Assembly (NCBI GenBank): GCA_015501595.1
Contig: JADNRX010000193.1
Coordinates: forward strand, 1 to 64,000
DNA length: 64,000 bases
Direction of reading: 5' to 3'
Source of the DNA: Hymenopellis radicata
Lineage: Eukaryota; Basidiomycota; Agaricomycetes; Agaricales; Physalacriaceae
Program-made: the position numbers and the translations under genes
The notes under the pieces: generated by a model
Databases searched by the model: none
What the model was told of the DNA's origin: nothing
Seen by the model: only the letters and a program-made list of their open reading frames with translations
Shown: one piece after another, positions 21,949-31,130 of the stretch
Layout: every line of letters begins with the position of its first letter
How positions within the stretch are numbered: position 1 is the stretch's first letter

Positions 21949-22443
21949 GTGATAAATCTGGCTCTATGGGTTCGGAAGCGCTTCGAGCTGCAATATGAGC
22001 TCTTCAACAATGCACCAACAGTACGACACAGATACACCTTTCTGTCCGTCATCTTATTCCTCATACAGAGTGTGGAAAAGGTTGACGATATCCTTCAATG
22101 GCTTGAGAAATCGACGCCGACCGATCAGATTTTGGTTGAATCTGGTATATACAAACCCATCGCGCGCCTGGAACATCCTTCAAATATCTCATTCAAGGAC
22201 GATGGCAGAAACTTGTGTAAGAGGGCAAGGGACTTGTGGAGAGCATGGCGTCCACTTCTGAGAGGTCTTCCGACAGTGACATATGACATGACACCGGTTC
22301 CTTACTGTGGACCTATCACGCCGGACACTCCTCAACCTGTCACGACGGACACTCCTCCCCTTGTCGCGACGAACAGTGTCCAAGAGGATACGTACTCTGA
22401 TGTCCCCAGTGATTATTGGCAGGTAGATTCCGATGACATATAA
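21949..22443 (+). CDS. ORF with TFIIS N-terminal (LW)-like region, start not found
   Basis: An open frame of 164 codons ends at TAA 22443 but has no ATG in its first 100 codons, so an upstream exon is missing or the gene is broken. The stretch ILQWLEKSTPTDQILVESG to RARDLWRAW resembles the leucine/tryptophan helical bundle of TFIIS N-terminal domains. A Thr/Pro-rich tail with TPDTPQPVTTDTPP follows. It lies 52 bp after the ParB-like gene on the same strand. Confidence 0.35.
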   Translation: MINLALWVRKRFELQYELFNNAPTVRHRYTFLSVILFLIQSVEKVDDILQWLEKSTPTDQILVESGIYKPIARLEHPSNISFKDDGRNLCKRARDLWRAWRPLLRGLPTVTYDMTPVPYCGPITPDTPQPVTTDTPPLVATNSVQEDTYSDVPSDYWQVDSDDI

Positions 22444-22538
22444 GTCGATAGCGAGTTGTACGTAGACGCTTACGCATGCCTGAAGAAAATCTGCTCTTGT
22501 GACAAGAACGCGCCCGACCAGGGTGGTGGAGGAATTAT

Positions 22539-22552
22539 GTCGCCCGGGTGAC
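22539..22552. repeat. Palindrome copy 9
   Basis: GTCGCCCGGGTGAC followed by AAAATACATGG. The same flank, AAAATACATGG, follows copy 1 at 1409-1419, so these two outermost copies share more than the palindrome. Confidence 0.8.
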
Positions 22553-22672
22553 AAAATACATGGGACATAGTGATAAATGGGTTAGAAAACAATTTAGTAC
22601 TTAGCGCTGAAATGACGAGGTAGCATGGGAGGGGTGCTCAGGAGCGTAACCCTGACAGCCATAGCGCAGGGC

Positions 22673-22691
22673 GGGGGGGGGGGGGGGGGGG
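22673..22691 (+). repeat. G19 homopolymer
   Basis: Nineteen consecutive G between two small plus-strand gen(e)s; a likely place for length error. Confidence 0.9.
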
Positions 22692-22869
22692 AGAGGTAGG
22701 CAAGAAAGCTCAAGACCAGCTCTATCAGCCGAGTTCGCTCGGAAATTTAACAAATCAAATTAAAAATTTGCAAATGCGCCACATGCTGTACCGGTCCATC
22801 GCAGTTTACATAAGCCGTGGCGGACCTGGCAAAACTGAGGATATATAAGGAGGTCGTTCAACATGCGTG

Positions 22870-23373
22870 ATGCCCATGGACGCACTGTCTCTTCAGCTCG
22901 AGAGGGTCTCTCTGGGTGTTTCTCCTCTTTCAGCAGAGGAGAGAGCAAGACGCATTCGATACGCACTCATCACTATCGCCGTAAACACCTTGCACCGTCG
23001 CGTCTTGCTAGGCTTTCTGGCCAAACATGACAACAATGAAAGAGCTTCCGCTCTCATGATTGTCGCCTATAATCGTGCTCTGGAGCAGCTTAGAGTCCTA
23101 AATGAACTCACGTACGACCAGATTGCTTAGCATCTATTGTTACTAACGACGATAACTAGATCACTCGGAGGACATGAAGAGGATTATAAAGCCTTGGTTC
23201 GCAACCTTACAACCACGAGTATCGTCAAGAGTACACTTGGTGGCCTCAAGCATCACGATGAAGGATTTTTAGAAGGAGTTCAGATGGTCGTTGAAGTGTA
23301 TGAGCAATGGGTCGAAAATCATCTGCATTTGTATGTCACGCTGGATGACAGTGGAGACATTGTATGGAATTAA
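22870..23373 (+). CDS. Small helical protein, possibly TFIIS-LW-like
   Basis: Two exons, 22870-23111 and 23160-23373, with a 48-nt intron, give about 151 aa. A TATA-like TATATAA lies at 22842-22848. The protein is rich in predicted helices (ALITIAVNTLHRRVLLGFLA) and its second half (TSIVKSTLGGLKHH to VYEQW) weakly echoes the LW-like region of the preceding ORF. It could be a diverged duplicate of that ORF. No function is assigned. Confidence 0.4.
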
Positions 23374-23497
23374 ACCATGTCCAAGAGTTACTATACATGT
23401 ATACACAGCCAACGTACCCGTCTGATGCATCCTAAGGAGCCAATAGAAAGTTGAAGCAGTCCCACTGAGCCCCGCCGAGTCTGACCGAAACTCGCCA

Positions 23498-23830
23498 ACT
23501 TATGTTCTTGTTGACAGAACGTCCTCAGTTCGAGTCTGAGTTGACCCATTTAAATTTTGGATGTTCTTTTTTGACGGCTGCATGGGGAATACTTTGCCTG
23601 GGCGCTGGAACGGGTTCAGAGAGGAATTGTGCTACCTGGGTGACTGAGTCCTAACCCTACAATGGGCCTAAGCCTTCCTAGAGTTAGAACACTGTACTAG
23701 ACAGCTACTCTGGTCCATGCGGAAATCCTACGCGCGTAGAGATTCGACAGGGTCCATTACTCGGGTCCATGCGGAAATCCTACGCGCGTAGAGATTCGAC
23801 AGGGTCCAGCCTGCGGAAGCGCCAAGTTCC
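23498..23830 (+). mobile_element. Truncated tRNA-derived SINE-like unit (copy 1)
   Basis: Only the 3' half of the tRNA-like head is present (AGAACGTCCTCAGTTCGAGT), followed by a tail shared with copies 2 and 3 (GGATGTTCTTTTTTGACGGC and TGGGCCTAAGCCTTCCTAGA). Two ACGCGCGT units at 23711-23810 close the unit. Confidence 0.6.
23711..23810. repeat. ACGCGCGT repeat units (right-flank copies)
   Basis: Two units from TCCATGCGGAAATCCTACGC to GACAGGGTCCA, in the same orientation as those at 1203-1318. Together they bracket the accessory cluster. Confidence 0.8.
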
Positions 23831-23846
23831 TCTCTGCTGAATGCTC

Positions 23847-24165
23847 TCATTCAGGCACAGGAAGTGCGCTAACGCTCTCGCTTAACAGCGCGGCGTTTAG
23901 CGGACACGAATCTCCGGTGAGGCTGAACGAATTTGAATGAGAGTCGCAGGGAGTACAATCCAACAGAGTCCAATAACCTTTATATTGCGCCACATGTTCG
24001 GGTGCTCTGTGGGCAAAGTTCTTCTGTCTTAAGAGCTCCCATTCAGCCACAGGAACTGCGCTAACGCTCTTGGTTGAAGCGCGGCGTTTAGTGGGCGAGC
24101 AGATGGTCATTCTCGTAGGGAATATGAATGAGAGTCACTGAGCCGAGTATGATCCAAGAGGACCT
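23847..24165. repeat. Diverged tandem duplication
   Basis: Two blocks of about 125 bp share GCGCTAACGCTCT, GCGCGGCGTTTAG and GAATGAGAGTC. The second copy has diverged by substitutions and small indels. No gene is seen in 23374-24246. Confidence 0.6.
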
Positions 24166-24246
24166 GGCGCGTGGTCAGACATGAACTTCCCAATTGCACA
24201 ATGTGTGGATAAGGGAGCGAGATGTATTTTGACAGAACGTAGTAGC

Positions 24247-25511
24247 CTATTTGAAGTTTACAATGACCGCCGAGATATCATCACGCGTGTCGGGCGTAGC
24301 CTTCATCGCAGCCTCCATCTTCTCGACATCCGTGCCAAAGAGCGTATTCTTGATCAGGGTCTCCGCCGCATTGTTTCCCGCTTCCGAGATACACTCATGT
24401 CCTATACGCGCATCAGGAGCACCCTTGGCAAGCGAGACGAGGATATCCCAGCATTCGTCTGGCGTCAGGGGTGGCGGCAATGCATCTCGCAGGCCGTCAG
24501 ATGCAAAAATTAGCATGTCACCTTGCTCAAGGGCATGGCATTCAACATCGGCTGTGCTAGACATGTACGGCATGTTGATATGACCTGCTTCTTTCCATTC
24601 GCCCCAGCACGCTGACGGCAAAGGCGCGCGATAGATCCAGTAGAGTCCTCGCGATCCGATGGAATAGGACGCTTTCATCTGGAAGTCACCGAGAGCTGTC
24701 AATAATGTATCAGTGGGAAAAACCCCAGATCGCAAAGCGTACAAACCACGCGTGACACTGAGCCAACCCAAGAGACGCCCATCGGAAATGATACCGACTT
24801 CGTTCGGATGTTCGCGCTGGATTCTCTCGACCTCGTCCTGGTTCCTGCCGTTGTGGGACACGCTCAGCATGATTCGGACCCACTTTTCGTCCTGCGTACG
24901 AATGCATACTGACAGCGACTGAGTAGGCTTTTGAGTAGACAAACAAATAGAAGCGTACCTGCATCAGAGTCTCCAAGCGATGCTACCCAGACGTGCGTCC
25001 GGGCGCTATTAATGAACGCGATAACGGCCGTCGAGCCTACGACTGCTAAGCGTGAATCCTCGAAGGTTTTACTTCCTCGGTACCCTATCACAGCATACAA
25101 CTCGCTGGCGTCATCCCACTGCTCATGGGAAAAGTCCTCTCCCTCGGCAAAGAGTTTCGTGAAGTTTTCCAGGAGCGAGTCGTCGAACTGTTTAATCTCC
25201 GACTTCATGATGTCTGGAATGTCAAGACTACCATGGATGTCCGCGGAAATGCGGTCGGCGATGGCGCGGGGAAGGACTTGCGACGCGTACTCTGACAACT
25301 CAGCGGTAAGATGACCTGGACGAAAAAGGGTTAGCAATAACAAAGGAGCAAAAATGGCTCTGTATGCACCGTCAAAAATAGCAATTATGGTCCCATGTTC
25401 AAACGGCAAGATGGTGGTTCTATCCTCGTTTTTCATTTGGAGGCTAGCCGAATGAATGTCCATTCCCTCAAAGGTGAAGGTGGTGGCGGTAATATCTGGT
25501 TGAGATGCCAT
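24247..25511 (-). CDS. PP2C-family protein phosphatase
   Basis: Exons 25370-25511, 24959-25315, 24247-24908 give 386 aa in frame. It hydrolyses phosphoserine/threonine with two bound metals. PP2C motifs appear in order: AIFDGH (metal-binding D and the GH restored by splicing), GSTAVIAFI, VASLGDSDA, DGRLLGWLSVTRGL, LIFASDGL and the closing DDISAVIVNF. The arrangement is nearest to the pyruvate-dehydrogenase-phosphatase-like branch of fungal PP2Cs, although no clear mitochondrial presequence is seen at MASQPDITATTF. Unlike its repeat-filled surroundings, the frame is intact. Confidence 0.85.
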
Positions 25512-25607
25512 GTTCGCAGTGATGGTTGGACGCAAAGAGGAGACCGTGCAAGGTTCTTCGGTGATTTCCGAGTCGGCGCCCCGGGTCCGTTAACACCGAA
25601 TGTTTAT

Positions 25608-25633
25608 TAATACCGAATGAACATTCGGTATTA
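25608..25633. promoter_or_regulatory. 12-bp inverted repeat upstream of the PP2C gene
   Basis: TAATACCGAATG, two bases, then CATTCGGTATTA: a perfect inverted repeat 97 bp before the PP2C start. A partial third copy (ACACCGAATGTT) lies just to the left. It may be a binding site in the region between two divergent transcripts. Confidence 0.5.
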
Positions 25634-25773
25634 ACCGACGGCGACAGCGCACGCTACTTGAACAGTATAAAGAACATTGACGAAAGGCAATGTGAATCAT
25701 CCCCCCGTTCTCTCAGGGATCCTCTTACTGCGTCGCTGCGAGTTTCGAGTGACTTTGTCTACTCCCTTTCCGA

Positions 25774-25995
25774 CCATGTCGCTCATATTTTTGCCTAGTG
25801 TGTACGACTAAACCAAATCCGGCATCTACACCTCAGCGTCCGCTTACGCCGCTGAAGGATAAGGACTGTGGGGCCGCCACCTGTCCCAGCTCGGTGCAAG
25901 TGAGGGTGTTTCCGGTGTGCCGTTCTATGACTCACCATGTGCAGAGCTTGCCCTCAAAGCCCACCAAGCCCAAGCCCAAGCCCAAGCCGAAGTAG
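25774..25995 (+). CDS. Possible small spliced gene
   Basis: A TATA-like TATAAAG (25668-25674) precedes ATG 25774. A model with exons 25774-25800, 25838-25894 and 25946-25993 gives a short peptide ending in KPTKPKPKPKPK. The introns are plausible but short and no family is recognised. The alternative frame through the same bases, rich in AQAQAQAE, is equally open. Confidence 0.2.
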   Translation, partial: PCRSYFCLVCTTKPNPASTPQRPLTPLKDKDCGAATCPSSVQVRVFPVCRSMTHHVQSLPSKPTKPKPKPKPK

Positions 25996-26284
25996 ATGCC
26001 CTCTCGTACGTGTTGCATCACGAAGCTGAAGTCGGAGTAGAGGCGGATCATGTAAGTGTTCCTCACTGGGGCGCTTTTGAAGGTAACGCTCTCGCAGGCG
26101 GTTGAATGTTCGTAAGAAGTACAAATAAATGTAATATTAGTGCAACCATGACAAGTGTTTCTTGAGCGCCTCCGGTTGAGCGTGTCGTTTACTATATTCG
26201 CGGTACGTAGGCGTGTCTGCGGATCAAAACGCACGTGACCCACCGGAACGAGTCCAGAGATTGGGTCCAGCCTGCGGAACTTCC

Positions 26285-26760
26285 ACGCGCGTACAGATTC
26301 AACAAGGTTTTGCATACAGCGCGGGTCAATGGCGTACTTGGTTAACGCGTCTGTTCAACTGATCTTCTTGTTGACAGGATGTCCTCAGTTCGAGTCTGAG
26401 TTGACCGATTTGTATTTTGGATGTTCTTTTTTGACGCCTGCATGGGGAATACTTTGCCTGGGCGCTGGAACGAGTTCAGAGACGAATTATGCTGCCTGGT
26501 TCACTGAGTCCTAGCAACACAATGGGCCTAAGCCTTCCTAGAGTTAGAACACTGTACTAGACAGCTACTCTGGTCCATGCGGAAATCCTACGCGCGTAGA
26601 GATTCGACAGGGTCCAGCCTGCGGAAATCCTACGCGCGGAGAGATGCGACAGGGTCCATTACTCGGGTCCATGCGGAAATCCTACGCGCGTAGAGATTCG
26701 ACAGGGTCCAACCTGCGGAAATCCTACGCGCGGAGGATTTCTGCACATGGAGTGCGTGGG
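26285..26760 (+). mobile_element. tRNA-derived SINE-like unit (copy 2)
   Basis: A tRNA-Val-like head lies at about 26323-26407 (GGGTCAATGGCGTACTTGGT; AGTTCGAGTCTGAGTTGACC) and is followed by the same tail as copies 1 and 3. The unit ends in a cluster of ACGCGCGT repeats. Confidence 0.6.
26571..26735. repeat. ACGCGCGT repeat cluster
   Basis: Four units containing AATCCTACGCGCG with alternating GTAGAG and GAGAG right arms. Confidence 0.8.
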
Positions 26761-26789
26761 TCCAGGCGAAGAATATTAGGTCCCACGGG

Positions 26790-27400
26790 CGTACAGATTC
26801 GATAAGAGTTTCCGTACAGCGCGGGTCAATGGCGTAGTGGGTTAACGCGTCTGTTCAACATATGATCTTCATACCGTTGATGGCAGAACGTCCTCAGTTC
26901 GAGTCTGGGTTGACCCACTTGAACTTGGGATTTTCTTTTTTGACGGCTGCCTAGCGAACACCTTCCCTGTGCAGTCGAACGAGTTCAGAGAGGCGTTATG
27001 CTGCCTCGCTCACTAACTCACCTAACTATTCCTAGAGTTAGAGCACTGCAGTAGAGAGCTACCCTGGTCCATGCGGGAATCCTACGCGCGTAGAGATTCG
27101 ACAGGGTCCAGCCTGCGGAAATCCTACGCGCGGAGAGATTCGACAGGGTCCATTACTCGGGTCCATGCGGAAATCCTACGCGCGTAGAGATTCGACAGGG
27201 TCCAGCCTGCGGAAATCCTACGCGCGGAGAGATTCGACAGGGTCCATTACTCGGGTCCATGCGGAAATCCTACGCGCGGAGAGATTCGACAGGGTCCAGC
27301 CTGCGGAAATCCTACGCGCGGAGAGATTCGACAGGGTCCAACCTGCGGAAATCCTACGCGCGGAGGATTTCTGCACATGGTGTGCCTGGATTCACGGGCG
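26790..27400 (+). mobile_element. tRNA-derived SINE-like unit (copy 3, best preserved)
   Basis: The 95-nt head 26823-26917 folds as an intron-containing tRNA: acceptor GGGTCAA/TTGACCC, D stem GCGT/ACGC, anticodon stem TCTGT/GCAGA, T arm CTCAG-TTCGAGT-CTGGG. The loop start TCAACA suggests an AAC (Val) anticodon, and GCAGAACGTCC fits fungal Val tRNAs. The tail is shared with copies 1 and 2. Confidence 0.6.
27061..27380. repeat. ACGCGCGT repeat cluster (eight units)
   Basis: About eight units of 38-56 bp alternate between a GTAGAG arm and a GAGAG arm around TCCTACGCGCG. Confidence 0.8.
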
Positions 27401-27422
27401 TGAATCCAGGCGAAGAATATTA

Positions 27423-30127
27423 GGATGCAGCTGGACGGACATAAAATCTGTCGTCCGTGAGCGTCTTGTTAATGTCTGCAGTGTCTAATCAACGTCCGGA
27501 GCATCCAGACACCAGCGGACACCAAGGACGCAGCTGGACGGATATGAAATCTGTCTTCTGTGAGCGTCTGATCAACGTCCGGAGTGTCAAGACACCAACG
27601 GACATCAAGGATGCAGCTGGACGGACATAAAATCTGTCGTCCGTGAGCGTCTTGTTAATGTCTGCAGTGTCTAATCAACGTCCGGAGCATCCAGACACCA
27701 ACGGACATCAAGGACGCAGCTGGACGGACATGAAATCTGTCATCTGTGGGCGTCTGATCAACGTCTGGAGCGTCAAGACACCAATGGACATCAAGGACGC
27801 AGCTGGACGGACATGAACTCTGTCGTCCGTGAGCGTCTGATCAACGTCCGGAGTGTCAAGACACAAACAGACATCAAGGACGCAGCTGGACGGACATGTG
27901 GGCGTCTGATCAACGTCCGGAGCGTCAAGACACCAATGGACATCAAGGACGCAGCTGGACGGACATGAACTCTGTCGTCCGTGGGTGTCTGATCAACATC
28001 TGGAGTGTCAAGACACCAACGGACATCAAGGACACAGCTGGACGGACATGAAATCTGTCTTCCGTGAGCGTCTGATCAACGTCCGGAGCATCAAGACACA
28101 AACAGACATCAAGGATGCAGCTGGACGGACATGAAATCTGTCTTCCGTGAGCGTCTGATCAACATCCGGAGCATCAAGACACAAACAGACATCAAGGATG
28201 CAGCTGGACGGACATGAAATCTGTCTTCCGTGAGCGTCTGATCAACGTCTGGAGTGTCAAGACACCAACGGACATCAAGGACACAGCTGGACGGACATGA
28301 AATCTGTCATCCGTGGGCGTCTGATCAACGTCCGGAGTGTCAAGACACCAATGGACATCAAGGACGCAGCTGGACGGACATGAACTCTGTCGTCCGTGGG
28401 CGTCTGATCAACATCTGGAGTGTCAAGACACCAACGGACATCAAGGACACAGCTGGACGGACATGAAATCTGTCTTCCGTGAGCGTCTGATCAACGTCTG
28501 GAGCATCAAGACACAAACAGACATCAAGGACGCAGCTGGACGGATATGAAATCTGTCTTCCGTGAGCGTCTGATCAACGTCTGGAGTGTCAAGACACCAA
28601 CGGACATCAAGGACGCAGCTGGACGGACATGAAATCTGTCATCCGTGGGCGTCTGATCAACGTCCGGAGCATCAAGCCACAAACAGACATCAAGGACGCA
28701 GCTGGACGGACATGAACTCTTTCTTCCGTGAGCGTCTGATCAACGTCCGGAGCATCAAGACACAAACAGACGTCAAGGACACAGCTGGATGGACATGAAA
28801 TCTGTCGTCTGTGGGCGTCTGATCAACGTCCGGAGTGTCAAGACACAAACAGACATCAAGGACGCAGCTGGACGGACATGTGGGCGTCTGATCAACGTCC
28901 GGAGCGTCAAGACACCAATGGACATCAAGGACGCAGCTGGACGGACATGAACTCTGTCTGTCCGTGGGCGTCTGATCAACATCTGGAGTGTCAAGACACC
29001 AACGGACATCAAGGACACAGCTGGACGGACATGAAATCTGTCTTCCGTGAGCGTCTGATCAACGTCCGGAGCATCAAGCCACAAACAGACATCAAGGACG
29101 CAGCTGGACGGACATGAACTCTTTCTGTCTGTGAGCGTCTGATCAACGTCCGGAGCATCAAGACACAGAACAGACAGTCAAGGACACAGCTGGATGGACA
29201 TGAAATCTGTTCGTCTGTGGGCGTCTGATCAACGTCCGGAGTGTCCAGACACAAACAGACATCAAGGACGCAGCTGGACGGACATGAAATCTGTTTCCGT
29301 GAGCTGTCTGTCATCAACGTCCGGAGCGTCAGGACACCAGACGGACATCAAGGACGCAGCTGGACGGACATGAAATCTGTCTTCCATGAGCGTCTGATCA
29401 ACGTCTGGAGTGTCAAGACACCAACGGACATCAAGGACGCAGCTGGACGGACATGAACTCTGTCCTCCGTGAGCGTCTGATCAACGTCCAGAGTGTCAAG
29501 ACACAGACGGACATTAAGGACACAGCTGGACGGACATGAAATCTGTCTTCCATGAGCGTCTGATCAACGTCCGGACTGTCCAGACACAAACGGACATCAA
29601 GGACGCAGCTGGACAGACATGAAATCTGTCTTCCGTGAGCGTCTGATCAACATCTGGAGTGTCAAGACACAAACGGACATCAAGGACGCAGCTGGACGGA
29701 CATGAAATCTGTCATCCATGGGCGTCTGATCAACGTCCGGAGTGTCCAGACACAGACGGACATCAAGGACACAGCTGGACGGACAGGAAATCTGTCGTCC
29801 GTGAGTGTCTGATCAACATCTGGAGTGTCTAGACACAAACGGACATCAAGGACGCAGCTGGACGGATATGAAATCTGTCATCCGTGGGCGTCTGATCAAC
29901 GTCCGGAGCATCCAGACACAGATGGACACCAAGGATGCCAACGGACAGATCGGAAATCTGTTATCCGTGGGTGTCCGATCAACGTCCGGAGCGTCCAGAC
30001 ACAGACAGACACATACAGACATGAAATCTGTTGTCTGTGAGTGTCTAATCAATGTCCGAAGCGTTAAGACACAGATGGACATTAATGATGCAGGCAGATG
30101 GATACAAAATCTGTTGTCTGTGAATAG
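27423..30127. repeat. Satellite of about 32 units of 83 bp
   Basis: Tandem units carry CAGCTGGACGGACATGAAAT, GTCTGATCAACGTCCGGAG and GACATCAAGGA, with a period of 83 bp. Variation is by substitution; a few units are short (for example near 27890 and 28880), and the last units decay toward 30.1 kb. Since 83 is not a multiple of three, the frames seen here are products of the repeat, not genes. Confidence 0.9.
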
Positions 30128-30149
30128 CCTGGACTAGTCAGATATAAGG

Positions 30150-31130
30150 ATGCAGATGCATGGACCTCAATTTTATTGTTCGTCATAATCTAATTCATGA
30201 TCTAATCTCTGCACATAACAATCATGCATCACTCATCATCTGCCACATCTGAACATACCTGGATACCAAACATACAAGTAAACAAACCTTCCTTTTACGC
30301 ATCTGCCTACTATGCAGAGCATTCAGTCCTTGAGAATGTAAACTTTTCAGATTTTAGATTTTTTACCCTTTATTATATAATGTTATATATTATAATTATT
30401 ATGCACTATTTTACTTCAGATTATTTAAATTTTCGATTCTTAATCTTCGAATAATTCAAAATAATTCTGCTAAAAAAATTTATTAATTTATTACTTCTTT
30501 TACTATACGTGAATTATGCTATAAAATTCCAGTCCATCTGACTGTAATAAATGTAATTATTGGTATTATAACAAAAACAAAAACATTCGTAAATATATTT
30601 GAATTTTGTATTTCAAGTTTTTTACCTTAATATTCAGTATTATTTTATAATCTTTTCTATCTGTCTTTTAACATACTAAATATCATAAGTATTTCAGATT
30701 TCAACTCTCAATTCTGATGCTTAAGTTTATAAAAAATCACAAATATATTTTCTAAAGCATTTCAAAACATATTATTAAACATTTCTCTTAAAAATACTGT
30801 AATACCTTTGAAAATTTTTGCAAAACTGAATTTTAGATTTTGCTCATATTATTTCACCTCTTTTCTTACTTACTTTTTAATCTTTGTTTTTAGTTTAAAA
30901 CTCGAAATCTGAATTCTATTTTTTTTAGCAAAATTTATATCTCAAAAATCCTTAAAAATATATCTATTAATCCTGGTATAATAGTCTCAAATTCTTTCAG
31001 ACATTTTTTACCTACTTTTTTATCATAATTTATGCTCAATAACTTAAAATATTTTTTTGAAAGTTTTAGTCTAAAAAAAACGTATAAAATGCATGCGATT
31101 TTTTAGCGGTAATCTCACCTAAAAATCTGA
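30150..31130. other. About 1 kb of strongly AT-rich DNA
   Basis: Composition shifts abruptly to long A and T runs directly after the satellite and returns to normal near 31.13 kb. No gene is present. It could be an insertion of organellar origin, degenerate repeat DNA or part of a structural chromosomal region. Confidence 0.8.

Noticed and set aside
23631..23645. ACCTGGGTGAC as a further copy of the recurrent palindrome
   Set aside because: It lies in the SINE-like tail, where the other two copies do not keep the motif, and the left arm and A/T flanks are missing.
27061..27380. CRISPR-like look of regularly spaced short repeats
   Set aside because: The spaces between repeats are themselves repeated, and the organism is a eukaryote; this is a tandem palindromic repeat.
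27423..30127. Many open frames of about 70 codons within the satellite
   Set aside because: They recur with the 83-bp unit and its threefold period and have no protein features; they are products of the repeat.
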